64,000 nucleotides of DNA, taken from the NCBI GenBank assembly GCA_910588655.1, contig CAJUPJ010000011.1, positions 26,391-90,390 on the forward strand. The letters run 5' to 3'. The DNA comes from an uncultured Lachnospiraceae bacterium. GTDB lineage: Bacteria > Bacillota > Clostridia > Lachnospirales > Lachnospiraceae. The number at the start of each line of letters is the position of its first letter. Position 1 is the stretch's first letter. Below are positions 1 to 8,015 of this stretch, piece by piece. Made by a program: the position numbers and the translations under genes. The notes under the pieces were generated by a model. It was not told where the DNA came from and searched no databases. It saw nothing but the letters and a program-made list of their open reading frames with translations.

Positions 1-596
1 TCATATGCATCCATTATATAAATATACATTCCAAGATAGTATCCCAAATCACCAAGATACATTTTAAACATATCATCCTTATAAATAAATAATTCTGCAA
101 GAAGGCTTCCAAAACAGCCTGCATTTTCCATAATATCATATTCCTGTTTTTTCTCAAGCCCTCCAAGCCTGTCTAATGCCTGCCTGGTGGCATCTGCCTG
201 CCGTCTGTACTTATTTTCTATCTTTTTTGCATATTTTTTGTAAATTAACGCACCTGCACTGCCTTTAAGAGAGGCATCATCCTTTTTATCATCAAGGCAA
301 TGGTAATAACTTAGAAGAATATTAATATCAGCACAATAATCCGTAATCCCGTTATACAATATTTCATGCTTTTTAGCTGGATGTATAATACAGTGTCTTT
401 TTTCATGCCTGCATTTTACATTATATACAGAACTTAAAAGAATTATAAGGAAAGTCATATCATACGTAAGCGTAATACGCCCAGCCATGCCATACTTTGC
501 CCTCAGCCTTTCACAAAGCCCACAGTAAAAAGCATGGTATACTTCATAATCCTTTATCTTAAGTTCAGGCTTACGTATCTGCACATATCCAAACAA
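1..596 (-). CDS. DUF5685 family protein, 3' end outside the window
   Basis: An open frame of about 198 codons runs from a TTG at 596 to the window edge with no stop, so only the N-terminal part is present. The N-terminus reads LFGYVQIRKPELKIKDYEVY and continues into YCGLCERL, the pattern I know from DUF5685 proteins (Met-Phe-Gly-Tyr-Val start, then a CGLC pair). Further Cys and His follow (CRHEKRHC, YYHCLDD). I chose the TTG because GGAGG lies 7 bases before it and the family starts M-F-G-Y; the in-frame ATG at 611 overlaps that ribosome binding site. The function of the family is unknown. It points away from dtd, so the two genes diverge. Confidence 0.75.
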   Translation of the reverse strand, partial: MFGYVQIRKPELKIKDYEVYHAFYCGLCERLRAKYGMAGRITLTYDMTFLIILLSSVYNVKCRHEKRHCIIHPAKKHEILYNGITDYCADINILLSYYHCLDDKKDDASLKGSAGALIYKKYAKKIENKYRRQADATRQALDRLGGLEKKQEYDIMENAGCFGSLLAELFIYKDDMFKMYLGDLGYYLGMYIYIMDAY

Positions 597-821
597 AGCA
601 TATACCTCCATTAATATTTTATTCCATATATATTATAATGTACTTTATATCCCATAAAACATTCAATTTTAAATATGCATATGTTGTATTAACATTATAC
701 ATTGCATGTATTACAACTATAGAAAAGACTGTTGTTCAAGTGTTTTTCCGTTTATCTGCTTTATAATATCATAAAATTATGTTATTATAAAGTACATAAA
801 ATTAAAAGGAGATAAATTTTT

Positions 822-1268
822 ATGAAATTTCTGATACAAAGGGTTAATAGTGCATCTGTCCAAATAGATAATGAGATAACTGGCAAAATTGGAAAAGGGC
901 TTCTGGTATTTATTGGTGTATGTAACAGTGATACAGAAGAAACTGCTGGTAAAATGCTTAAAAAAACATATAATCTAAGAATTTTTAGTGATGCAGAAGG
1001 CAAGACAAACCTTTCAGCAGGCGATGTAAATGGAGGGCTTCTGCTTATATCACAATTTACATTATATGCAAACTGCAAAAAAGGCAACAGGCCATCTTTT
1101 TTTGAAGCAGGAAATCCAGACCATGCGGAAAAACTTTATAATTATATAGTTAATAAAGCAAAAGAATATTGTAATAAAGTTGAAACAGGACGCTTTGGGG
1201 CAGATATGAAAGTTACACTGGAAAATGACGGGCCATTTACTGTAATGCTTAATTCAGATGAATTGTAA
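822..1268 (+). CDS. dtd: D-aminoacyl-tRNA deacylase
   Basis: This cytosolic enzyme removes D-amino acids wrongly attached to tRNA. The 148-residue length is normal for Dtd. The N-terminus MKFLIQRVNSASVQID, the catalytic SQFTLYANCKKGNRPSF block (about residues 76-92) and the C-terminal NDGPFTVML motif, which contains the conserved Gly-Pro element, are all present. An AAAAGGAGA ribosome binding site stands before the ATG. The upstream AT-rich gap separates it from a divergent DUF5685 gene. Twenty bases downstream starts a broken Uma2-type gene in the same direction with its own AAAGGAAG site, so both may be on one transcript. Confidence 0.95.
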   Translation: MKFLIQRVNSASVQIDNEITGKIGKGLLVFIGVCNSDTEETAGKMLKKTYNLRIFSDAEGKTNLSAGDVNGGLLLISQFTLYANCKKGNRPSFFEAGNPDHAEKLYNYIVNKAKEYCNKVETGRFGADMKVTLENDGPFTVMLNSDEL

Positions 1269-1288
1269 TGTGAAAGGAAGTATTACCA

Positions 1289-1670
1289 ATGCCAGCATTA
1301 TCACAAGAAAAACTCTATACAAACCACCAAAGAATACTAAATTTTATTAATACTGAAATTAATATTTATATACGTAATAATAGTGGCAGTTGTGAGGTTT
1401 TTCCTGCCCCATTTTCTGTTTTTCTTTTTGCAGATAATTCAAAATACCTTGAACCTGATATCTCCGTTATCTGTGACAAAAGTAAAATAGACAACAAAGG
1501 ATGCAGGTGTAAGAGAATACCGGATTGTAGACCCATATAAAAATACCACCGTTGTTTATGACATAGAACATGATGAAATTCCAGCTGTATATCCATTTAC
1601 TGATAATATTCCTGTTGGAATTTACCAGGGATTTTTTATTAACCTGTCCTTATTTTTTCAACAGACATAA
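1289..1670 (+). pseudogene. Uma2-family (DUF820) endonuclease-like gene, internally deleted and frameshifted
   Basis: The first frame (1289-1540) encodes a Uma2-type N-terminal half ending in EPDISVICDKSKIDNKGC. Right after GC, near base 1501, the sequence continues in another frame with AGVREYRIVDPYKNTTVVYD and runs to a TAA at 1668-1670. In intact Uma2 proteins these two blocks are separated by roughly 40-50 residues holding the catalytic Glu and Lys (GAPDxxxEIxSPSxxxxDxxxK). So one deletion removed the core and shifted the frame. The remaining first frame still has a good ribosome binding site and could yield an 83-residue fragment, but no nuclease activity is expected. Uma2 is a family of PD-(D/E)XK-like proteins common in cyanobacteria and Firmicutes. 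Confidence 0.75.
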
Positions 1671-1757
1671 TGACAAAGAACAAATTTACACAATTTAATA
1701 ACAAAAATATACTAATGCAAATTAAAATAAAAAAATACTATTTATTATACAATAAAA

Positions 1758-1785
1758 TATACTGGTTTTTGAAAAAACCAGTATA
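1758..1785 (-). terminator. Hairpin terminator downstream of the recombinase remnant
   Basis: The arms TATACTGGTTTTT (1758-1770) and AAAAACCAGTATA (1773-1785) are perfect complements. On the minus strand the stem is followed by TTTTATTG, so it can end transcription of the minus-strand gene that stops at 1795. Its T-rich arms may also work for the plus strand. Confidence 0.7.
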
Positions 1786-1794
1786 TACATTATC

Positions 1795-2340
1795 TTAATT
1801 TTTTAAAATATAATATGGATAACCATCTATTACGACATTCTTTACATGTTGTATTGAACCTGTATTTTCATCAATTCCTGCCATTATACAAGTTTTTCTT
1901 AAATCCTTACAGAAATTTGAGCGGTTTACTAAAGAACCATTTTTTGTCCTAAAAATAACACCATTTTGCAGGGCGGCCCGCACCATTTTTTTATATTCAG
2001 CCTTTGACAAGTCCTTGCCTGCTGGAGTAAAAGCTTCTTTTTGTATACGGTATGTCTTAACATGCAGCCCATACCATCCAAGGTATTCAAACAACCTGTT
2101 TGCTGCTACAAGAAATGAATTAATGCTGGAAAATTTGTAATTTTTCTTTGTCCTCAAATCTTCTTTATAAGCAACTACAAGTTCTTTTGTAATCCTTCGT
2201 CCACTAGCATAATTTACAAGCTTTTTTATATCGCATATATACTTGCTAATAGTTGCTTTACTCTTTTCTTCCATTACAAGATAACTTTTATAATCTTTTA
2301 ATATCTGCTCTGTAATAAAATATCCCTTTTGCCTGCCCAT
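1795..2340 (-). pseudogene. Tyrosine recombinase (phage-type integrase) remnant, catalytic domain deleted
   Basis: The 181-residue product begins with a SAM-like core-binding domain of a tyrosine recombinase (about residues 10-95: 'LVMEEKSKATISKYICDI', then 'FSSINSFLVAANRLFEYLG'). The catalytic part starts normally with LSKAEYKKMVRAALQNG, but continues at once with VIFRTKNGSLVNRSNFCKDL and KTCIMAGID. In intact relatives about 80-100 residues with the first catalytic Arg separate these blocks, and a HNLRHLFA block follows. Here both the middle section and the His-Arg-Tyr part are missing, and the tail (IQHVKNVVIDGYPYYILKN) looks unrelated. It is therefore a deletion derivative unlikely to recombine DNA. 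An alternative is a short DNA-binding regulator derived from the integrase. Confidence 0.7.
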
Positions 2341-2423
2341 TTTATTGTTCCTCCATAATCACAATTATTAATAAGTTTCTTTTAATGAAGAAACAATACC
2401 ATATAATTCCATAAACCACAAAA

Positions 2424-2474
2424 CCCCCAGGCATTATACAATAGCATATTTATGCCATGTATAATGCCTGGGGG
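2424..2474 (-). terminator. Strong terminator after rubrerythrin
   Basis: A 17-base-pair stem: CCCCCAGGCATTATACA (2424-2440) pairs with the segment 2458-2474. On the minus strand the stem ends in GGGGG and is followed by TTTTG, a typical intrinsic terminator for the rubrerythrin gene. Confidence 0.85.
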
Positions 2475-2524
2475 TTGTCTGCCAAGGCAGGTTTTGTTTT
2501 CCAGGGCTTGTTTATTGTGGTAAT

Positions 2525-3127
2525 TTATTTCATACAGTCACACATATATGGTGCCATTGACATTCTTATAAAAAATCCCTGGCCACTGTCACACACTGGA
2601 CAGTTCTGTGGCGCAATTTCTGACTCAACTATATAACCACATCCAAGACACATCCAGCCTGTTTTAACATCTGATACAAAAAGTTTATTTTCTTCCATAA
2701 GCTTGGCAACTTCTTCAAACCTTCTTGCATGTACCCTTTCGATATCTGCAATAAGGTAAAATTTGCCCGCAATATGTGTAAATCCTTCTTCTTTGGCAAT
2801 ATCCCCAAATTCTTTATAGGCACTGTCTGCCTCTTCAAATTCATTGTGGAGTGCATTTTTAAGCTGTGTAAGTACATCCTTGGATGTATTTACAGGATAT
2901 CCTGCATCAATATTAATATTTTCCCCTTCTGCTTCCTTTAAGAAATCATAAAAAACTTTTGCATGTTCTTTTTCCTGTTCTGCGGTGAAATCAAATATTT
3001 TTTTAATAACATAAAGCCCGTTCTGTTGTGCAAGCTCTGCTGCAAATGTATACCTGTTCCTTGCCTGGCTCTCCCCTGCAAACGCCCTCATAAGGTTTTG
3101 TTTTGTCCTGCTGTCTTTTAAATCCAT
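2525..3127 (-). CDS. rbr: Rubrerythrin (non-haem diiron peroxidase)
   Basis: Rubrerythrin reduces hydrogen peroxide in anaerobes using a diiron centre fed by a rubredoxin-like domain. The N-terminal four-helix domain shows GESQARNRYT (Glu ligand), EQEKEHAKVF (ExxH) and, in the second half, EFEEADSAYKEF and ADIERVHARRFEE (ExxH). The C-terminal domain has CLGCGY and CPVC, the two knuckles of the rubredoxin-type iron site. I start at the ATG at 3127 because GGAGGG stands 7-8 bases before it and the family begins near MDLKDSRTKQNLM; an open frame extends upstream to 3208 but lacks a binding site. This gives 200 residues. An AT-rich near-palindrome lies at about 3150-3177 in the upstream region, which could be a PerR-type site, but this is weak. 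Confidence 0.93.
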   Translation of the reverse strand: MDLKDSRTKQNLMRAFAGESQARNRYTFAAELAQQNGLYVIKKIFDFTAEQEKEHAKVFYDFLKEAEGENINIDAGYPVNTSKDVLTQLKNALHNEFEEADSAYKEFGDIAKEEGFTHIAGKFYLIADIERVHARRFEEVAKLMEENKLFVSDVKTGWMCLGCGYIVESEIAPQNCPVCDSGQGFFIRMSMAPYMCDCMK

Positions 3128-3224
3128 AGCTTTTCCCTCCATCTTAATAATGTTCCTGAATAATAATTTTATTATTGGTTTTTTATTGCTATGGATATTA
3201 TTTTCCAAAATACAGGTTATTATA

Positions 3225-4196
3225 CTATCTCTGTGCCATCTTTAATAAAAGTATTTCAACACCTATCTGTGCATCAAGTAATCCACGTTTATACTTATAC
3301 TCAGTTTCAGCACATTCATCAAGCAGTTCTCTAAGCTGGCTGCTTTTAAACCTGCCTGCCTGTGTAATATATTTGCCCACTGTAAATGGAGGTATTTGTA
3401 TTTTTGATGCTATTTCATTCTTTGGAAGGCGTGATACTGCCTTTGCCTGTAAAAGTATGTTAAACTGCCTTGTAACAAGGTAAAGTATGGACATAGGGCT
3501 TTCCCTTAGTTCTAAAAGGTCATTATAAAGCCCGAGTGCTTCTTTCAGCTTTCCCATTGCTGCATAGTCAATCATCTGGAATATACGCCCTGTCAGCTGT
3601 ATACAGCATATTGTGTCTATATCTTCTGTTGTGATTTCATCCCTTCCATATGTGTATGAAACCAGTTTATCCATTTCATTTATTATATTGGAAAGCGGAC
3701 CGCCTGTCTGCTGCAAAAAGTAATCTGCTGTATTTTCGCGCATCTGTTTGCCTCTTTCTTTAAGCTTTAACCCTATGAAACGCTTTGTATCAGCAGTTCC
3801 CATCTGCTTCATTTCAACTGCAATGCCATTTTTATTAATATATTTATACAGCTTGTTTCTTTTATCTATCTCTTTCTCTACAAAAACCATAATAGCAGAC
3901 CCTGGCATTTCTGGAAGGTAATCTGGCAGCGTGCTTGCAGATTTAAAAAAACCGCTGTCTTCTATTGTTATTAACCTGTAATCACTAAAAAAGGGCAAAG
4001 TTTCTGCTGTTTCTTTAATCTTAAGGATATCAATGTCTTTACCCTCAAAACAGGAATAATTCATATCATCACTGCCTTCAAGGACTGCTTTTTTCAGGCT
4101 GTCCCTGTACAATTTCTTTAAATAATCTTCCTCCCCATACAGAAGATATAATTTATGGAATGTTTTATTCTTAATGTCTTCTTTTAAACGCTGCAT
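3225..4196 (-). CDS. holA: DNA polymerase III delta subunit
   Basis: HolA is the clamp-loader subunit that opens the beta sliding clamp. The 323-residue length is typical. The N-terminus has the family signature FHKLYLLYGEEDYLKK (a degenerate P-loop region), followed by the conserved LPFFSDYRLITIEDSGFF block and, in the C-terminal third, a helical part (KLKEALGLYNDLLELRESPMSILYLVTRQF). It runs in the same direction as the HD hydrolase and lexA upstream, with a gap of 37 bases, so the three may be co-transcribed. Confidence 0.92.
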   Translation of the reverse strand: MQRLKEDIKNKTFHKLYLLYGEEDYLKKLYRDSLKKAVLEGSDDMNYSCFEGKDIDILKIKETAETLPFFSDYRLITIEDSGFFKSASTLPDYLPEMPGSAIMVFVEKEIDKRNKLYKYINKNGIAVEMKQMGTADTKRFIGLKLKERGKQMRENTADYFLQQTGGPLSNIINEMDKLVSYTYGRDEITTEDIDTICCIQLTGRIFQMIDYAAMGKLKEALGLYNDLLELRESPMSILYLVTRQFNILLQAKAVSRLPKNEIASKIQIPPFTVGKYITQAGRFKSSQLRELLDECAETEYKYKRGLLDAQIGVEILLLKMAQR

Positions 4197-4233
4197 TATG
4201 CTACCCCATTTAATTTACATTTATATAAAGGTA

Positions 4234-4821
4234 CTATTCTTTTAAAATGCCTTTTTCTACATTTGGTTCTATAAAGTTCTTTCTGGCATATTCCCATAAT
4301 TTCTTTGAACCATCTGCTGTATTTTTATTACGGTCTAATACCTGCCCAAGCCTTACACTATGTTCTTTCCAGGATTTGCCGCCTGATGCATCATTTAACA
4401 TTAAAGGCTGGAGTTTGTCAAGCATATTGGCAAATGCTGATTCTGGTGTGGACTGTTCCTCAAACTCTTCCCATATATTCCTTAAATATTCTGCCTGGTC
4501 TGCTGGCAGTATATTAAATATCCTGTCTGCTGCCATGGTTTCACGTTCACGCTTTGTAGTATTGCCATCTGTGTCATATGCATATGTATCACCTGCATCT
4601 ATTTCAACAATATCATGTACCAGCACCATTGCTACAACGCGCAGCACATCAATATCCTTTTCAGCATAACCGCTTAAAAGGACTGCCATTAAAGCAAGAT
4701 GCCATGAATGTTCTGCATCATTTTCTTTCCTGCTGCCATCTGCCAGGTACGACTGCCTGGTAATCTGTTTTAATTTATCTGTTTCACGCAAAAACGCAAA
4801 CTGCCTGTCTAACCTGTCCAC
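4234..4821 (-). CDS. HD-domain hydrolase, YfbR/HDDC2-like 5'-nucleotidase
   Basis: A 195-residue protein of the HD superfamily. The metal-binding residues are visible: 'NDAEHSWHLALMAVLL' gives the first His, LVHDIVEIDAGD gives the His-Asp pair, and a further conserved Asp lies near ANMLDKLQPL. This order and length fit the HDDC2/YfbR group, which hydrolyses deoxynucleoside 5'-monophosphates. The substrate here is inferred from the family only. It starts 30 bases after lexA and precedes holA in the same direction, so it may share the SOS-controlled promoter of lexA. Confidence 0.8.
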   Translation of the reverse strand: MDRLDRQFAFLRETDKLKQITRQSYLADGSRKENDAEHSWHLALMAVLLSGYAEKDIDVLRVVAMVLVHDIVEIDAGDTYAYDTDGNTTKRERETMAADRIFNILPADQAEYLRNIWEEFEEQSTPESAFANMLDKLQPLMLNDASGGKSWKEHSVRLGQVLDRNKNTADGSKKLWEYARKNFIEPNVEKGILKE

Positions 4822-4851
4822 CAGTAATGCCTCCCATTCTTGTGTTTTTAA

Positions 4852-5469
4852 TTATTTGTAAATCCTGAATAAACCTGTTACTTTGCCAAGCACTGTAACA
4901 TCATCCAGTATAATTGGCTGCATTGTGTCATTCTCTGGCTGTAGCCTGAAATGCCCGTCTTCTTTATAAAATGTCTTGACTGTAGCAGCATCTTCTACAA
5001 GCGCTACTATTATATCACCATTTTCAGCAGATTCCTGCTTCTTTACAAGAACCCTGTCACCGTCAAATATGCCTGCATTAACCATGCTTTCACCCTTTAC
5101 CCTTAGCATAAACGCCTGCCCGTCTGGCATGTCTTCTGGCAGTACTGGCATATAGCTTTCAATATTCTGGTCTGCAAATATAGGCTCACCTGCGGCAACA
5201 GAGCCTATTACTGGCACACTGATTATCTCCCTGCGTGAAAGGTTAAAGTCATCATCTATTATTTCGATGGCGCGCGGCTTTGTCGGGTCTCTGCGTATAA
5301 AACCATTCTTCTCCAATGTTTCAAGGTGTGAATGTACAGAAGAGGTAGATTTTAAATGCACAGCACCACATATCTCCCTTACTGCTGGCGGATAACCTTT
5401 ATTAACAATTTCTGATTTAATGTATTCTAATATTTCCTGCTGTTTAGCAGTAATTCTTCCTTTTTGCAT
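4852..5469 (-). CDS. lexA: LexA repressor of the SOS response
   Basis: LexA represses DNA-damage genes and cleaves itself when RecA filaments form. The 205-residue protein has the N-terminal winged helix (residues 1-70, 'LEYIKSEIVNKGYPPAVREI' region), the Ala93-Gly94 cleavage site in SVAAGEP, the catalytic Ser128 in KGESMVNAG and Lys165 in TVKTFYKE. The ribosome binding site CTAGGAGGACG stands just before the ATG. A matching operator overlaps the -35 box of its own promoter (see 5598-5636), so it is autoregulated. Confidence 0.96.
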   Translation of the reverse strand: MQKGRITAKQQEILEYIKSEIVNKGYPPAVREICGAVHLKSTSSVHSHLETLEKNGFIRRDPTKPRAIEIIDDDFNLSRREIISVPVIGSVAAGEPIFADQNIESYMPVLPEDMPDGQAFMLRVKGESMVNAGIFDGDRVLVKKQESAENGDIIVALVEDAATVKTFYKEDGHFRLQPENDTMQPIILDDVTVLGKVTGLFRIYK

Positions 5470-5521
5470 AAAACGTCCTCCTAGTTATGTTACTATCCAC
5501 AACACTTTAAAACCAGTAATT

Positions 5522-5542
5522 TCTGGTATGCTTTATACCAGA
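5522..5542. repeat. Inverted repeat in the lexA leader
   Basis: TCTGGTAT (5522-5529) and ATACCAGA (5535-5542) form a perfect 8-base inverted repeat with a 5-base loop. It lies between the lexA promoter and start codon, so it would be a small hairpin in the mRNA leader or a protein site. No protein is known to me for it. Confidence 0.45.
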
Positions 5543-5597
5543 TTATTATTGTATGCATTACAGCCGTAGATAATAACAAAGTGATATTATAATTAAT

Positions 5598-5636
5598 ATA
5601 ATACCACCTTATCCCGCATTTGTCAAACGTATGTTC
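5598..5636 (-). promoter_or_regulatory. lexA promoter with overlapping LexA operator
   Basis: On the minus strand TTGACA (5626-5621) and TATTAT (5603-5598) are separated by exactly 17 bases, a near-consensus vegetative promoter. The sequence GAACATACGTTT (5636-5625) overlaps the -35 box and fits the clostridial SOS box GAAC-N4-GTTT. This predicts autorepression of lexA. Confidence 0.85.
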
Positions 5637-5759
5637 TAAAATATTTTATTTTAAACCCATTAAGCCAGTCCCCTCTATATTACAGAAACATAAACAGCAG
5701 AAAAGCGCCAATGAATTTGGTTTGTAAATAGGCAATGCATATTGCTGATATACGCCTGG

Positions 5760-6113
5760 CTATTCTAGTGCAGATATTTCCACTGTTTTGCCATCTGACC
5801 ATATTCTTTCCAAATCGTAAAACAGCCTGTCCTCATTATCAAAAACGTGTACTACTACATCGCCAAAGTCAAGAAGTACCCATGTACTGCTTCTGTTACC
5901 CTCTTTGCGCTTCATAATGAAACCTGACTGGTTCATTTTCTCTTCAACATTATCAACAAGTGCCTGTACCTGTGTTATGCTGTTTCCATTGGCAATAATA
6001 AAATAATCTGCCATTACAGATATTCCAGAAATATCAATAATCTTAATATCTTCACCCTTTTTCTCATCAAGGGCATTGTATGCAATTTTTGCCATTTTTG
6101 CCTGTTCACTCAT
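5760..6113 (-). CDS. rsfS: Ribosomal silencing factor RsfS
   Basis: RsfS (Iojap/YbeB family) binds ribosomal protein L14 on the 50S subunit and blocks subunit joining during starvation. The 117-residue length is normal. Visible family blocks are DIKIIDISGISVMADYFIIA, NGNSITQVQALVDNVEE and the C-terminal WVLLDFGDVVVHVF with the conserved Trp, Asp and His. It is the last gene of the yhbY-nadD-yqeK-rsfS run, 23 bases after yqeK, which is the usual Firmicute order. Confidence 0.95.
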   Translation of the reverse strand: MSEQAKMAKIAYNALDEKKGEDIKIIDISGISVMADYFIIANGNSITQVQALVDNVEEKMNQSGFIMKRKEGNRSSTWVLLDFGDVVVHVFDNEDRLFYDLERIWSDGKTVEISALE

Positions 6114-6136
6114 AGAAATAACCTTGCCTTTCTATA

Positions 6137-6748
6137 CTAAAATTTAATATCTTTCTCCACATGTATCTGCCTGTAGTATTTAAAGGCTTCAACTGTATGT
6201 ATGTCTATTTCACGTCCGTTGTTATCTGTCTTTGCCTTGTCTCCAAGATACCCAAGTGTCCTGTCAAGTATCTGGTATACTGCTTCATCAATATCAACAA
6301 ATGCCATCCTGCGCACTGCTTCAAGGTGTGGAAGAGGCTTCCTTCCTGGCTCAATATAATCTGCTGTAAAAACTACTGCTTCAAGCGGCGTCATTCCTGC
6401 CTTGCCTGTAGTATGGTATCTTATTGCAGAAATTATTTCTTCATTTTCTATGCCATATTTCTTTTTTGCATAGTATGCACCAAGTTTTGCATGTAATAAA
6501 AAACCATTCCTGAGTTCAAGTTCTGTACATTCAAGATTATTTTTAAGGCATTTCCTTACAAGTTCATCATCTGAAAAACATTTTGCACAGTCATGCAGCA
6601 CACCTGCCATTGATGCATCTTCAACAGACAGCCCGTACCTCATTGCAAGTGCAGCAGCAGTATACCTTACACCTGTTGTATGGATATATCTCTTAGGTGT
6701 AAGTTTGGATTTAAGCCTTTCCTGGACTTTCTCAACATTTTCCAACAT
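6137..6748 (-). CDS. yqeK: YqeK-type HD hydrolase (diadenosine tetraphosphatase)
   Basis: YqeK proteins hydrolyse Ap4A symmetrically to ADP. The 203-residue protein has the HD metal site: 'RYIHTTGVRYTAAALAMRYG' (His), LHDCAKC (His-Asp) and FLLHAKLGAYYAKKKYGIE, then 'AIRYHTTGKAGMTPLEAVVF' and TADYIEPGR, all typical of YqeK. It lies between nadD and rsfS as in most Firmicutes, with gaps of 38 and 23 bases, which supports the assignment. Confidence 0.92.
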   Translation of the reverse strand: MLENVEKVQERLKSKLTPKRYIHTTGVRYTAAALAMRYGLSVEDASMAGVLHDCAKCFSDDELVRKCLKNNLECTELELRNGFLLHAKLGAYYAKKKYGIENEEIISAIRYHTTGKAGMTPLEAVVFTADYIEPGRKPLPHLEAVRRMAFVDIDEAVYQILDRTLGYLGDKAKTDNNGREIDIHTVEAFKYYRQIHVEKDIKF

Positions 6749-6786
6749 AAATATGTCTCCTTACAAATATCTGTACTGTAATATCT

Positions 6787-7392
6787 TTAAAGGCTGTAAC
6801 AGCCTTGTTCTTTAATATATTTCCATACTTTGTCCGGCAAATACATGGAGGCATCCCCTCCTGATAAAATAATCTTTCTTATACAGCTTGAACTAATATC
6901 CATCTGTGGCATTTCCGCAATTATAATTTCTGCATTATACCTTTCCTTTAATTCTGCTGCATATTCTTCCATTTGTTTTTTACCAGTGCCATTGCGGCTT
7001 ATTGCAATTATAGCAGCATATTCCATAATTTTAGCAGGCAGATGCCAGCTTTCAATCTGAAAAAATGAATCACCACCCATTATAAAAAAATACTTCTCAC
7101 CTGGATTGTCCATATGCAGGAGTTCAAGTGTCCTGGACGAATATGTTATGCCTTCCCTTTTAAATTCAAAATCCGAATACTCAAAATATGGTACACCATT
7201 TATTGCAAGTTTAAGCATCTCACCCCGGTGTTTTTCTGGAATTATATGGATATTTTTTTTATGTGGCGGGTTCTTAGATGGCATAAAAACCACCCTGTCA
7301 AGCTTTGCCTGCCTGTATGCTGCTTCTGCCATTTTGATATGTGCAATGTGGACGGGGTTAAATGTCCCTCCCATAATGCCTGTCCTGCCCAT
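6787..7392 (-). CDS. nadD: Nicotinate-nucleotide adenylyltransferase
   Basis: NadD joins nicotinate mononucleotide and ATP to make deamido-NAD in NAD synthesis. The 201-residue protein carries the nucleotidyltransferase signature GGTFNPVHIAHI at the N-terminus, the conserved FMPSKNPPHK loop, and the C-terminal SSSCIRKIILSG (the STxIR motif) followed by PDKVWKYIKEQGCY. It begins 5 bases after the yhbY stop, so translation is probably coupled. Confidence 0.95.
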   Translation of the reverse strand: MGRTGIMGGTFNPVHIAHIKMAEAAYRQAKLDRVVFMPSKNPPHKKNIHIIPEKHRGEMLKLAINGVPYFEYSDFEFKREGITYSSRTLELLHMDNPGEKYFFIMGGDSFFQIESWHLPAKIMEYAAIIAISRNGTGKKQMEEYAAELKERYNAEIIIAEMPQMDISSSCIRKIILSGGDASMYLPDKVWKYIKEQGCYSL

Positions 7393-7397
7393 CTGGA

Positions 7398-7793
7398 TTA
7401 TACCTGCCTTCTGCCTTTTACATGCCTTCCTGCTGTTTTCCCGGATATCTTCCTTCCATCTGGTTTCTTTCTGGCATATTCCCGTTTATTAAGTTCCCGT
7501 TTTTTAGCAAGTATTCTTTTTTCTTCTTTCTTTGGATTTTTTTTATATAATATAATCTTTTTGCCTATAACCTGGACAACTTCTGAACCAGTCCTTTCTG
7601 ATAAAACTTTTGCAAGGGTTACAATATCTTCATCACAGTTTTTAAGGACATTTATCTTAACCAGTTCCCTTGCCTTAAGCGCATCACGCACTGCCTCAGC
7701 CTGTTGCGGGGAAATCCCTGTCTTTCCTATCTGGAAAATACTGTCAATTTTCATAGCCTGCGCCCTTAGCCTTGTTCTCTCTTTACTTGTCAT
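7398..7793 (-). CDS. yhbY: CRM-domain RNA-binding protein YhbY
   Basis: YhbY is a small protein that associates with pre-50S ribosomal particles. The CRM domain fills residues 1-95: 'LRAQAMKIDSIFQIGKTGIS', PQQAEAVRDALKARELVKIN, then 'LSERTGSEVVQVIGKKIILY'. The last 35 residues are very basic (Lys/Arg rich), as in other Firmicute homologues. It is the first gene of the yhbY-nadD-yqeK-rsfS cluster. The promoter must lie in the 222-base divergent gap before the TepA-like gene. Confidence 0.92.
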   Translation of the reverse strand: MTSKERTRLRAQAMKIDSIFQIGKTGISPQQAEAVRDALKARELVKINVLKNCDEDIVTLAKVLSERTGSEVVQVIGKKIILYKKNPKKEEKRILAKKRELNKREYARKKPDGRKISGKTAGRHVKGRRQV

Positions 7794-8015
7794 ATATAAC
7801 CTCTCTTCCAGTAAATTTGTATACAGGAAATATTATACACAAAAGATGGCATAAATTACAACACCTTATAATTATTTTACTCCAATTATTTTAACAATAC
7901 AAGTTTTTTAAGCATAAGCATGAAAAAATTTCATATAAAAAGATACATAATTATACTTTTCCCAGGGATACTAACAGTAAAAAAATTTAAACAAGACTAT
8001 TATGGAGGATTTTTC

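Noticed and set aside
3150..3177. AT-rich near-palindrome as a PerR box of rubrerythrin
   Set aside because: The match to TTATAAT-N-ATTATAA is too loose in this AT-rich DNA to call.
7114..7854. A 246-codon open frame on the plus strand
   Set aside because: It runs antisense to nadD and yhbY, which are clear genes; the translation is Phe/Cys/Leu-rich without any family motif.
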